DNA from: Actinosynnema pretiosum
GTDB taxonomy: Bacteria; Actinomycetota; Actinomycetes; Mycobacteriales; Pseudonocardiaceae
Direction: 5' to 3'
Length of the DNA stretch: 64,000 nucleotides
Assembly: GCF_024171695.1 (NCBI RefSeq)
Contig: NZ_JAMTCF010000001.1
Coordinates: forward strand, 487,061-551,060
A program made the translations under genes and the position numbers. Below the pieces are notes generated by a model. The model saw nothing but the letters and a program-made list of their open reading frames with translations. It had not been told where the DNA came from and ran no database searches. Below, one piece after another: positions 24,471 through 32,821 of this stretch; position 1 is the stretch's first letter; every line of letters starts with the position of its first letter.

Positions 24471-26287
24471 GCGACGGCGTGCGCACGGGGCGCAGGCACA
24501 GCCTGCTGGTGCGGATCTCGGCGATGTCGGCGCTGATCGCGGCGTGCTCGATCGCGGTGACGGCGTGGTTGGCCTCGCAGGCCACGACGGGCGCGATCCG
24601 GCAGGAGCAGGGCGAGGCGCTGTCGGTGGACGCGCGGATCTACGACGAGCTGCTCGGGTTCGCCGCGACGCACCCCGGCTGGGACGGCGTGGAGTCCACT
24701 GTGGACCGGTTGGCGGCGGAGACCGGGCGGCGGGTGGCGCTGACCACCCCGAGCCGCGCGGTGCTCGCGGACTCCGGCGGTCCCGGCGCGCCGGAGCTGC
24801 CGGTGAACCCCAAGGTGCAGGTCGACCCGCTGACGGTGAACGCGGTGCTGAAACCGGACGGCGGCGGGCAGATCGACCCGCGCGCGGTGGGGCCGTTCGC
24901 GCTGGGCGAGAAGGTGCTGGCGCGCCTGGAGGCCAGGCTGGAGCACGTGCGGCGGTGCTCGTCGGTGGTGGTGCGGCGGTTGCCGAGCGGGCGGCCGTGG
25001 GTGGCCGAGTCGGTGGTGTCGCCGTGGACCTCGGCCGCGCCCGACGGCGTGGACGGCGCGGACCCGGCCTTCCCGTGCGACGCGCTGGGGGTGAACGTGC
25101 CGCTGGAGGAGGAGCTGCCCGCGCTGGCGGACCTGGAGGCGCGGGTGACCGGCTGCCTGGCGCGCACCTCGTCGAAGCAGGACCAGGCCGTGCTGCGGTT
25201 GCTGGCGAAGCGGGACGCGGGCTGGTACCTGCGCGACGAGGTGGTGCTGGAGCAGGAGTGGTCGGCGTGCGTGCTGGCCTCGCGCAAGGAGCAGCTGGCC
25301 GCGCACGTGGCCGCGCCCGCGCTGCTGTTCCTGACCGCGCCGACCGGAGGTGAGCCGCAGCCGATCGACCTGTCCACGGCGGGCGCGGCGCGGATCGCGG
25401 TGACCGGCGCGGGAATCCTGGTGGTGGCCGGGTTGGCGTCCTGGGGGACGGCGACGGCGGTGGTGCGGCCGGTGCGGGCGCTGACGGCGGCGGCGCGGCG
25501 GATGACCGGCGGGGACCGGGCGGTGCGGGTGCGCGAGCCCAGCGGCGAGGTCGGCGAGCTGGCGGGGGCGTTCAACGCGCTGTCGGAGCGGTTGGCCGAG
25601 GTGGAGCGGCAGCGGAAGGCGATGGTGAGCGACGTGGCGCACGAGCTGCGGACGCCGCTGGCGAACATCACCGGGTGGTTGGAGGCGGCGCAGGACGGGT
25701 TGGCCGAGCCCGATCCGGCGCTGATCGCGATGCTGCTGGAGGAGGCGTTCCTGTTGCAGCACATGGTGGACGACCTGCGGGACCTGGCGCAGGCGGACGC
25801 CGGGGCGCTGCGGTTGCACCGGGAGCCGGTGGACGCGGCGGAGCTGGTGGCGCAGACGGTGGCGGCGCACCGGGTCGCGGCCGGGGCGCAGGGGGTGCGG
25901 TTGGAGGTGGCGTGCGCCGGGGGGCTGGTGCTGCACGGCGATCCGGTGCGGTTGCGGCAGGTGCTGGGGAATTTGGTGGGCAACGCGGTGCGGCACACGC
26001 CGTCCGGCGGGTCGGTGGTGGTGCGCGGGCGCGGCGGGGGCGGCGTGGTGGTGCTGGAGGTGGTGGACACCGGGGAGGGGTTGGCGGAGGAGGACCTGGC
26101 GCGGGTGTTCGACCGGTTCTGGCGGGCCGACCCGTCGCGCAACCGGGCCACCGGCGGCAGCGGGCTGGGGCTGGCGATCAGCAGGCACCTGGTGGAGCTG
26201 CACGGGGGTTCGGTGACGGCGGAGAGCGAACCGGGGGTGGGGTCGGTGTTCCGGGTGGTGCTGCCGGTGGGGGACGCCGACGTGTGA
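24467..26287 (+). CDS. Membrane sensor histidine kinase
   Basis: A 606-residue sensor kinase. It has a first membrane helix at about 15-37, a large extracytoplasmic sensor of about 270 residues with several cysteines, and a second helix near 305-327. Then come HAMP, HisKA with the H-box DVAHELRTPLANI, and a HATPase domain with N-box NLVGNAVRHTP and GGSGLGLAI. It phosphorylates the response regulator encoded upstream, with which it overlaps by GTGA. The sensor domain is not one I recognise; its cysteines suggest disulphides. A 13-bp palindrome shared with the region near 32.5 kb lies inside the gene at 24704-24716. Confidence 0.9.
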   Translation: MSDGVRTGRRHSLLVRISAMSALIAACSIAVTAWLASQATTGAIRQEQGEALSVDARIYDELLGFAATHPGWDGVESTVDRLAAETGRRVALTTPSRAVLADSGGPGAPELPVNPKVQVDPLTVNAVLKPDGGGQIDPRAVGPFALGEKVLARLEARLEHVRRCSSVVVRRLPSGRPWVAESVVSPWTSAAPDGVDGADPAFPCDALGVNVPLEEELPALADLEARVTGCLARTSSKQDQAVLRLLAKRDAGWYLRDEVVLEQEWSACVLASRKEQLAAHVAAPALLFLTAPTGGEPQPIDLSTAGAARIAVTGAGILVVAGLASWGTATAVVRPVRALTAAARRMTGGDRAVRVREPSGEVGELAGAFNALSERLAEVERQRKAMVSDVAHELRTPLANITGWLEAAQDGLAEPDPALIAMLLEEAFLLQHMVDDLRDLAQADAGALRLHREPVDAAELVAQTVAAHRVAAGAQGVRLEVACAGGLVLHGDPVRLRQVLGNLVGNAVRHTPSGGSVVVRGRGGGGVVVLEVVDTGEGLAEEDLARVFDRFWRADPSRNRATGGSGLGLAISRHLVELHGGSVTAESEPGVGSVFRVVLPVGDADV

Positions 26288-26308
26288 CGTCCCCGACCGG
26301 CGGCGTCC

Positions 26309-27247
26309 TCAGCCCGCGAGGGTGCGGAGCGAGACCTCCCACAGCCGGTCGGCGGCCTCGGGGTCGAGCGCGTGGTCGGCCACGCCCCGGTTGGTCCCCG
26401 GCACGAACGGGCCCGCCTCGGCGCAGTCCTCGAAGTACTTGCCGCCCAGGCCTTCCAGCTCGGGCGCGGTGGCGACGTAGACCGAGGTGGCCGCGCCCTG
26501 CTCGGGGGTCTTGCGCCGGACCTCGGTGACGCCCGCCGCCGCGCGGGCCCGCGCGATCTCCTCCGGGTCGACGTGGCGCTGGAGGTTCGTGCTGATCGAG
26601 CCGGGCATCAGGGCGTTCACCGTGATCCCGTCGGCGGCCCACCTGGCGGTGGCGCTCACGCCGAACAGGACGTTCGCGGTCTTGCTCTGCGCGTAGGCGT
26701 CCCACGCCTGGTACTCGCGCTCGGCGCAGTGGACGTCGTCGAAGACGACCGGCGAGCGGTGGTGGGAGCTGGAGCTGACCGAGACCACGCGCGCGCCGCC
26801 CGCCGCCGCGAGGTGCCGGTGCAGCCCCTTGGTGAGGGCGAAGTGGCCGAGGTGGTTGGTGGCGAACTGGAGCTCCCACCCCTCGGGGGTGCGGGTGAGC
26901 GGGCAGGCCATGACGGCGGCGTTGTTGACCAGCAGGTGCAGCGGGTCGTCCCAGTTGGCGGTGAAGGCGGCCACCGAGACCTGGTCGGCCAGGTCGAGCG
27001 GGGCGACGCGCACTGCGGTGTTCCCGGTGGTGGCGGTGATGTCGGCGGCGGTGCGCTCACCGGCGGCGCGGTCGCGGACGGCCAGGGTCACCTCGGCCCC
27101 GGCGGACGCGAGGGCCCTGGCGGTCTCGACGCCGATGCCGGAGGCGGCGCCGGTGACGACGGCGCGCTTGCCGGTCAGGTCGATCCCGGCCACCACCTCG
27201 GCGGCCGTGGTGGAGGCGGTGAAGCGCGGTGCGGTGTTCGCGGTCAT
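26309..27247 (-). CDS. Short-chain dehydrogenase/reductase
   Basis: A 312-residue SDR oxidoreductase. The cofactor motif is VVTGAASGIGVE (residues about 33-44), the NNAAVM element is present, and the active site contains SVSSSSHHRS with a YAQSK tetrad pair, as in the retinol-dehydrogenase-like SDR group. The substrate is unknown. It is divergent from the TetR gene, with two tandem operator-like palindromes between them, so it is probably repressed by that regulator. It ends 21 bp from the convergent histidine kinase gene. Confidence 0.85.
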   Translation of the reverse strand: MTANTAPRFTASTTAAEVVAGIDLTGKRAVVTGAASGIGVETARALASAGAEVTLAVRDRAAGERTAADITATTGNTAVRVAPLDLADQVSVAAFTANWDDPLHLLVNNAAVMACPLTRTPEGWELQFATNHLGHFALTKGLHRHLAAAGGARVVSVSSSSHHRSPVVFDDVHCAEREYQAWDAYAQSKTANVLFGVSATARWAADGITVNALMPGSISTNLQRHVDPEEIARARAAAGVTEVRRKTPEQGAATSVYVATAPELEGLGGKYFEDCAEAGPFVPGTNRGVADHALDPEAADRLWEVSLRTLAG

Positions 27248-27274
27248 GGTCTCCCCGAGCGCTGGGCTAGGATG

Positions 27275-27324
27275 AAGCGGAGGTTCCTCCGCTTCTCCGA
27301 GACTAACCGGAGGTTCCTCCGCTT
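27275..27324. promoter_or_regulatory. Two tandem TetR-type operators
   Basis: Two copies of a 20-bp palindrome with arms CGGAGG/CCTCCG, at 27275-27294 and 27305-27324, repeat with a 30-bp period in the SDR/TetR divergent spacer. The first is symmetric over 9 bp per arm. This is the usual position for TetR autoregulation and control of the divergent gene. Confidence 0.75.
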
Positions 27325-27350
27325 CGCAACCGATCCCGGAGGACGCCGCC

Positions 27351-27911
27351 GTGACCGACCCCGACCAGCGCCCGCTGCGCGCCGACGCCCAGCGCAACCG
27401 CGACAAGCTCCTGGCCGCCGCGCTGGCCGCGTTCACCGAGCGCGCCGACGCGCCCCTGGAGGGCATCGCGAAGCAGGCGGGCGTGGGCATCGGCACCCTC
27501 TACCGGCACTTCCCGACCCGCGAGGCGCTCATCGAGCAGGTGTACCGGGCCGAGCTGGACCGGCTGTGCGACGCCGCGCCGCACCTGCTGACCACCGCGC
27601 CACCCGAGGTCGCGCTGCGGCGGTGGATGGACCTGTTCCTGGACTACCTGGCCACCAAGCGGGGGCTCGCCGACGCGCTGCGCGCGGTGATCACCGGCGC
27701 GGAGACCCCGTTCCCGCACGCCAGGAAGCGGCTGCTGGACGCGCTGAGCGTGCTGGTGGACGCGGCGGTGCGGACGGGCGCGCTGCGCGACGACGTGCCC
27801 GCGCTGGACGTGCTGGTGGGCATGGCCGGGATCGCGAACGCCACCGACGACGCCGCGCAGGCCGGGCGGCTGCTCGACCTGCTCGTGGCCGGGCTGCGCG
27901 CCGGGCGCTGA
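27351..27911 (+). CDS. TetR/AcrR-family regulator
   Basis: A 186-residue repressor with an N-terminal helix-turn-helix (GIAKQAGVGIGTLYRHFPTR, residues about 43-62) and an all-helical ligand domain of the SbtR-like type. It begins with GTG after GGAGGACGCC. The divergent SDR gene and the two palindromes upstream make it the probable local regulator. The inducer is unknown. Confidence 0.88.
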   Translation: MTDPDQRPLRADAQRNRDKLLAAALAAFTERADAPLEGIAKQAGVGIGTLYRHFPTREALIEQVYRAELDRLCDAAPHLLTTAPPEVALRRWMDLFLDYLATKRGLADALRAVITGAETPFPHARKRLLDALSVLVDAAVRTGALRDDVPALDVLVGMAGIANATDDAAQAGRLLDLLVAGLRAGR

Positions 27912-28043
27912 GCGCTTTCCCGGCAGGGGGAGGAGAACCGGCCGCGACGGCGGCGCAACCCCTACTCCCGTGGCGTGTTTCACGGTGCCGCACAACGGTT
28001 TCTCACCGCCTCCACACCGATCCCGCACCCACCGCAGGTGGAG

Positions 28044-28073
28044 TCGATCTTGCCGTGGGATCGGGTCTAGGCT
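28044..28073 (+). promoter_or_regulatory. Possible promoter of the secreted lectin gene
   Basis: A TAGGCT -10 element (28068-28073) lies 18 bp after a weak TCGATC -35, about 57 bp before the coding start. Only the -10 is convincing. Confidence 0.35.
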
Positions 28074-28129
28074 CTCCCCCTGACGATGGCGGCGGTGCCG
28101 ATTCGGCCCTGGCACAGTGGGGTTTTCGC

Positions 28130-29311
28130 GTGGTGAGGAGATGGCGCGCGGCGTGCGGCGCGGTGGCGGCGGCGGCACTGGTGGGCACGGGCGCGGCGGC
28201 GGGCCCGGCGCACGCGCAGGACGCCGGTGAGATCGCGGGCACGGTCTGGATCGACAAGGACCAGGACCGGCAGCCCGGCGAGCACGAGGCGCGCCGGGCG
28301 GGCGTGACCGTGACAGCGCTCCAGCGCTCCACCGGTGAGCGCAGGACCGCCACGACGGACGAGCGCGGCGACTTCCGCTTCACCGGGCTGCCGCTGGGCG
28401 CCTACGAGGTGGAGGCCGACCGCACCGGGTACGCGACGCTGGCCGACCGCACCTGGGACGTCGAGCTGACCTCCGGCTCCCCCAGGGCAGGGCAGGCGTG
28501 GTTCCCGCAGCAGGGCGGCACGCTCGGCGGTCAGGCGAGCGTGGACGCGGACGACGACGGCGCGCGCGACGCCAACCCCGAGCGGGTCGCGGTGACCGTG
28601 CACCTGTGGGGGCGCGACCTCACCGGGGCGGAGGTCCGCGCCAGCACCACGACCTCCGACTACGGCTGGTACCACTTCGACGCGCTGGCCACCGGCGTCT
28701 ACCAGGTCAGGGCGGAGGTCCCGCAGGGCTACCGGCTCGCCAGGCCGAACGCGGGCGCGGGCTCGTCCGGCGCGCACACCGACTTCGACCTGCTGGGCGC
28801 GGACGCCACGAGCCTGCCGGTGCGGTTCGCCGAGACCGGCTCGCGGTACGCGGCCGTGGACATCGGCTTGGTGCGGGGTGAGGGTGTCGCTTCGGAACCG
28901 GTGCTGGTCAACGCGGCCAGCGGGTGGTGCGCGGACCAGGAGATGCCCGGCGGGGCGGTCACCGCAGGGGTCGCGGCGGGCGACTGCCACGGCGGCGACA
29001 ACCAGCGCTGGAAGCCCCGGTGGGTGGAGCCGGACGTGGTGGAACTGGTGGACGCGCGCACCGGGTTCTGCCTGGACCAGGAGTTCCCCGGCGGAAGGCG
29101 GACCAGCGGGGTCGGCGCGTACCGGTGCCACGGGGGCGCGAACCAGCGGTGGCGGGTGAGCCACGACGAGCAGGGCGGCGAGCCGTTCACGGCGGTGAAC
29201 CTGGCGACCGGGGAGTGCCTGGACCAGGAGTACCCGACCGGGACGCCGACGACGGGGGTCGGGGCGTACCGGTGTCATGGTGGGGCGAATCAGAGCTGGG
29301 TGGCTCGGTGA
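28130..29311 (+). CDS. Secreted protein with SdrD/SpaA-type beta-sandwich repeats and ricin-type lectin domain
   Basis: A 393-residue exported protein. The signal peptide (RRWRAACGAVAAAALVGTGA, then AHAQDAG) is followed by two Cna-B/SdrD-like domains (GTVWIDKDQDRQPGEHEA and GQASVDADDDGARDANPERV), each with a DxDxDG-like calcium loop. The C-terminal third is a ricin-type beta-trefoil with three repeated blocks (CADQEMPGG, CLDQEFPGG, CLDQEYPTG, each followed by ...GGxNQxW). It has no catalytic domain, so it is likely an adhesin or polysaccharide-binding protein. Consecutive GTG codons at 28130 and 28133 are both possible starts. Confidence 0.75.
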   Translation: MVRRWRAACGAVAAAALVGTGAAAGPAHAQDAGEIAGTVWIDKDQDRQPGEHEARRAGVTVTALQRSTGERRTATTDERGDFRFTGLPLGAYEVEADRTGYATLADRTWDVELTSGSPRAGQAWFPQQGGTLGGQASVDADDDGARDANPERVAVTVHLWGRDLTGAEVRASTTTSDYGWYHFDALATGVYQVRAEVPQGYRLARPNAGAGSSGAHTDFDLLGADATSLPVRFAETGSRYAAVDIGLVRGEGVASEPVLVNAASGWCADQEMPGGAVTAGVAAGDCHGGDNQRWKPRWVEPDVVELVDARTGFCLDQEFPGGRRTSGVGAYRCHGGANQRWRVSHDEQGGEPFTAVNLATGECLDQEYPTGTPTTGVGAYRCHGGANQSWVAR

Positions 29312-29385
29312 GGTGAGGGGGTTCGGGGCGCACCTACGGGCTGCAAGCCGACCGCACTCCCAAGCTGTGGTTGAGCTGCTTCGCG

Positions 29386-29431
29386 GGTTGACCACCTCGC
29401 AGGTTGACCACCTCGCAGGTTGACCGCTTCG
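29386..29431. repeat. 16-bp tandem repeat at the left edge of the large palindrome
   Basis: The unit GGTTGACCACCTCGCA appears about three times in a row, the last copy changed to GGTTGACCGCTTCGC and merging into the large inverted repeat. Confidence 0.8.
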
Positions 29432-30094
29432 CGGGCTGCGGGGCGAGCGCAGCGAGCCCGCAGCTCCCTGATCCCGCGTCCCTCTTCTCCGTTTGGCCTG
29501 GCGCAGCCCGAGCACGCTTGTCAAGATGCCGCCGCATTGTGCGGCAGATCGCCCGAGTCATACGGCGTCTTGACAAGCGTGCTTGCCTGAAAGGAGGCCA
29601 AACGGAGAAGAGGGACCCCGCCCATCGCAGGGGTACAACGGGACCAACGGCGGAAGAGTCACCGGCCGGCAGAGCTCGTGTCCCCTCTTTTTTGGAGGTC
29701 TGCCCCGCCGGCGAGGCGTTCTTTTTAGCTTTTGACTTGGCTTTTGACTTGGGTTTTAAAGTCAAAAGATTAAAGTCAAGAGCTACAAGCACGCCTCGCC
29801 GGCGGGGCAGACCTCCAAAAAAGAGGGAGACAGGCTCTGCCGGCCGGTGGCCGTTGGGTTGGTGGTCCCGTTTACCACTGCGATGGGCGGGGTCCCTCTT
29901 CTCCGTTTGGCCTCCTTTCAGGCAAGCACAGGCGTCAAGACGCCGTTTGACACCCCGGTCTGCCGCTCAGTGCGGCGGCATCTTGACACCTGCGCTCGGG
30001 CTGCGCCAGGCCAAACGGAGAAGAGGGACGCGGGATTGGGGCTGCGTGGGCTCGCTGCGCTCGCCCCGCAGCCCGCGAAGCGGTCAACCTGCGA
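29413..30094. repeat. 682-bp nested imperfect palindrome in a convergent intergenic region
   Basis: Two arms of about 340 bp face each other around an axis near 29754. Perfect paired blocks (left/right) are: 29413-29459/30048-30094 (47 bp), 29471-29513/29994-30036 (43), 29519-29536/29971-29988 (18), 29562-29574/29934-29946 (13), 29581-29630/29878-29927 (50), 29661-29675/29834-29848 (15), 29684-29719/29791-29826 (36), 29741-29750/29759-29768 (10). Unpaired segments between blocks differ in sequence. A 21-bp module beginning GTCCCTCTTC occurs four times in alternating orientation (29478, 29596, 29892, 30009), so each arm can also fold on itself. The middle 70 bp (29721-29790) is about 34% G+C by my count, against more than 70% around it. 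No gene is supported inside. Confidence 0.95.
29721..29790. promoter_or_regulatory. AT-rich centre of the palindrome with promoter-like elements on both strands
   Basis: On the plus strand TTGACT (29732-29737), 17 bp, TTTAAA (29755-29760). Because the sequence is near-symmetric, the minus strand has TTGACT followed after about 15 bp by TAAAAC. TTGACTT occurs twice on each strand. It could fire outward in both directions into the arms. Confidence 0.35.
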
Positions 30095-30183
30095 AGCGGC
30101 TTGGTGCGGTGAGGGCCCGCGTCGTTCGTGACGCGGGTCCCTTTTCTCGCCCCAACAAGGAGATCAGCGCCTCTCCCAGAAGT

Positions 30184-32355
30184 TCAGCGCCCGACCTGCG
30201 GGAGCGCCAGGTTGCGCGGCAGGTCGGGGCGGCCGAACAGGAAGCCCTGCCCGAAACCGCAGCCCGCCCTGCGCAGCCACTCCGCCTGCTCGGGCGTCTC
30301 GATGCCCTCCGCGACGGTCACCGCGCCCAGCACATCCGCCAGGTCGATGATGCAGCGCACCACGCCCGCCGTGCGGCCGGTGTCACCGAGCGCCCAGGTG
30401 AACGACTTGTCGATCTTGACCACGTCGAACGGGTAGCGGTGGAGGTAGCTCAGCGAGGAGTAGCCGGTGCCGAAGTCGTCCAGCGCCACCCGCACGCCGG
30501 TCTCCCGCACCGCCATCAGCGCCCGCATCGCGGCCTCGTCCGCCCACACAGACTCGGTCACCTCGATGGTCAGCGCCGAGGCCTGGAGGCCCGACACGTC
30601 GAGCGACTTCGCCAGCGCGGCCAGGAAACCGGGCGCGGACAGCTGTCGGGTGGACACGTTGACCGTGACCCCTAGCTCCCGCCCCGCCGCGCGCCACCCG
30701 GCCGCCTGCGTGCACGCCGAGGTGAGCACGCTCGACCCCAGCGGCACGATCAGGCCGGTCTGCTCGGCGAGGCCGATGAACTCGCCCGGTCCCAGCAGTC
30801 CGCGACCGGGCCGCTCCCAGCGCACCAGGGCCTCCGCGCCGGAGATCGCCGTGGTCGCCAGGTCGACGATGGGCTGGTAGTGCAGGACGAGCTGGTCGGT
30901 GCCGATGGCGGCGCGCAGGTCGAGCTTGTCGCGCTGGCGGGCCAGGGCCTGCTCACCCATCTCGCGGCGGAAGTGGCGGGCGCGCGCGCCGCCCTCGCGC
31001 TTGGCCACGTACATCGCGGTGTCGGCGTCGCGCAGCAGCTCGGCGGTGCCGACCACCCCGGCCGCCGCCGAGGACACGGCGACGCCGATGCTGGCCTGCA
31101 TCCGCACGTCGTAGCCGAGGTCGGACCAGGGCTTCTCCAGCTCCGCCAGCACGGCCTTCGCGAGCTGCCCGCAGGCCTGCTCGTCGAGGCCGGGTGCCAG
31201 CACGGCGAACTCGTCGCCGCCGAGGCGCGCGGCGACCGCGTCCGGTTCGACGGCGGCGCGGATGCGGCGGGAGGCGGCCACCAGGTACTGGTCGCCCACG
31301 TCGTGGCCCTCGGTGTCGTTGACCTCCTTGAACTGGTCGAGGTCGAGCACGAGCAGGCCGACGTCGCCCGCGCGCAGCGCGCGGTCCAGCAGGTGCAGGA
31401 AGTGCGAGCGGCTGGTCAGGCCGGTGAGGACGTCGCGCTCGGAGCGGTGCCGCAGCTCGTCCTCCAGGCGGCGGCGGACGCTGATGTCCACGGCGGCCAC
31501 CAGGGTCCGGTCCTCGTCGCCCGCCTGCTCGACGCGCACCGGGTGCAGCGCGAGGACGCGGTCGCGGTCGGCGACCCAGACCTCGACCGGCTCGGCGTCG
31601 GCGTCGCGGCAGCCCTTCTCGCACACCGCGATGTTGGGGCCGTGCGGGCAGGGCACGGCGGCCCCGTTCTGGCCCGCCCAGTCCAGCAGGAACTGGGCGC
31701 GCTCGTTGTGCAGCACGGGCACGCCGCCGGAGTCGAGCAGCACCAGGCCGATCGGGCTGGCCTGCAGGACGGCGGTGGCCGTGGCGCGGGCGTGCTCGGC
31801 GCCGCGCTGGGCGGACTCGGCGCGCAGCACCGCGCGGGCCGACTCGTGCAGCGCGGCGGCGGCGACGGCCATGCCCGCCAGCGGCATCAGCAGGGTGGGC
31901 AGCAGCTCGGGCTGGATCACGTCCCGCGACAGCGCCGCGCCGAGGCCAGCGAGGTAGCAGCCGACGACCACAACGGCCTTGGCCCAGAAGCCGGTGTCCT
32001 CGGGGTAGAGGGCGCGGCGGACCGTGGCGCCGATCACGAAGCCGACGACGACCTGCGGGTCGGGCAGCAGGAGCAGCGAGGCGAACGCGACCACGCCCTC
32101 CAGCGGCGGGATCCACCAGGCGTCGCGGGGGACCCGGAGCCAGCACGCGAGGACGCCGACGACCAGCGCGGCCACCCCGATCGGGAGCGGCCCCTCACCG
32201 GTCGCGACGAGGCTGCCGATCGTGAGGACCCCGCCGAGCCAGGCGAAGACGGTGGTCAGCAGCCTGATCCGGTGCAGCGTCCTGCGACCGGTTCGGTGCG
32301 CCGAGCCCGAGGCGGGAGGCACGTCCGCGGCCACGGGAACGGGTGGACGTTTCAC
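30184..32355 (-). CDS. Membrane GGDEF-EAL protein (cyclic-di-GMP synthesis/hydrolysis)
   Basis: A 723-residue protein. The N-terminus holds several membrane helices (about residues 30-190), followed by a PAS-like domain (VLQASPIGLVLLDSGGVPVL). A GGDEF domain with intact RLGGDEFAV follows, then an EAL domain with EALVRW, VNVSTRQL, DDFGTGYSSL, KIDKSF and AEGIETPEQ. Both catalytic sets look intact, so it may make and break c-di-GMP. The inhibitory-site arginine before GGDEF is absent (VEPD in place of RxxD). The GTG at 32355 is chosen for its GGGGGAAG ribosome site; the frame stays open further upstream, but that part is unlike protein. It is convergent with the lectin gene across the large palindrome. 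Confidence 0.88.
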   Translation of the reverse strand: MKRPPVPVAADVPPASGSAHRTGRRTLHRIRLLTTVFAWLGGVLTIGSLVATGEGPLPIGVAALVVGVLACWLRVPRDAWWIPPLEGVVAFASLLLLPDPQVVVGFVIGATVRRALYPEDTGFWAKAVVVVGCYLAGLGAALSRDVIQPELLPTLLMPLAGMAVAAAALHESARAVLRAESAQRGAEHARATATAVLQASPIGLVLLDSGGVPVLHNERAQFLLDWAGQNGAAVPCPHGPNIAVCEKGCRDADAEPVEVWVADRDRVLALHPVRVEQAGDEDRTLVAAVDISVRRRLEDELRHRSERDVLTGLTSRSHFLHLLDRALRAGDVGLLVLDLDQFKEVNDTEGHDVGDQYLVAASRRIRAAVEPDAVAARLGGDEFAVLAPGLDEQACGQLAKAVLAELEKPWSDLGYDVRMQASIGVAVSSAAAGVVGTAELLRDADTAMYVAKREGGARARHFRREMGEQALARQRDKLDLRAAIGTDQLVLHYQPIVDLATTAISGAEALVRWERPGRGLLGPGEFIGLAEQTGLIVPLGSSVLTSACTQAAGWRAAGRELGVTVNVSTRQLSAPGFLAALAKSLDVSGLQASALTIEVTESVWADEAAMRALMAVRETGVRVALDDFGTGYSSLSYLHRYPFDVVKIDKSFTWALGDTGRTAGVVRCIIDLADVLGAVTVAEGIETPEQAEWLRRAGCGFGQGFLFGRPDLPRNLALPQVGR

Positions 32356-32821
32356 GCGAGCTTCCCCCAAGCCACGGCTCGTAGACCGAGTGCTCTCACA
32401 TGCGGCGAAGTTGGCACTATCTGATCCTCGCACGGGCGCGACAACCGCCATCCGGGTGAGTCGACTGACCCGGTCGGCCCGATTTCCGTCCACTGTGGAC
32501 CGGGCGGGGCCGTCAACCGGGGGTTCGAGCTTTTGCATCGTTGTAAGGCGGGGGTGAGGTGGGGGTGGCGGGAGCGGCGGTCCACTGTGGACTTCCGGGG
32601 CGTTTTCACCTGCGGAAACACGAACTTCTTGCGTGCGCCCGTGACAGAGTGTGCCCGGTGGGCGTGGACGCGTGACGATCGAAGCGCCCGACCGGTCGGC
32701 GGCCATGACGGTGACCCGCTAGGGCGGTGTGGGACGGAGGTGGGTGGTCGGAGACGAGGTGGCGGCAGTGCTGACGTGAAGCCGCAGAAGTGTGGTGACG
32801 GGCCAGCAGGACGAGGACCCG
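32356..32821. other. Upstream region of the GGDEF-EAL gene, with two 13-bp palindromes
   Basis: This 466-bp stretch between two leftward genes contains GTCCACTGTGGAC at 32488-32500 and again at 32580-32592. They are identical near-perfect palindromes 92 bp apart, and a third copy lies at 24704-24716. I see no convincing gene. Promoter elements for the GGDEF gene must lie here but are not obvious. Confidence 0.5.

Noticed and set aside
29413..30094. Insertion sequence with long terminal inverted repeats
   Set aside because: No transposase frame or target-site duplication was found; the arms meet at a 70-bp core instead of enclosing a gene. A non-autonomous element remains possible.
29404..30675. 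Open frames crossing the large palindrome
   Set aside because: They read straight through inverted-repeat arms with low-complexity translations and run antisense into the EAL domain; no coding signal.
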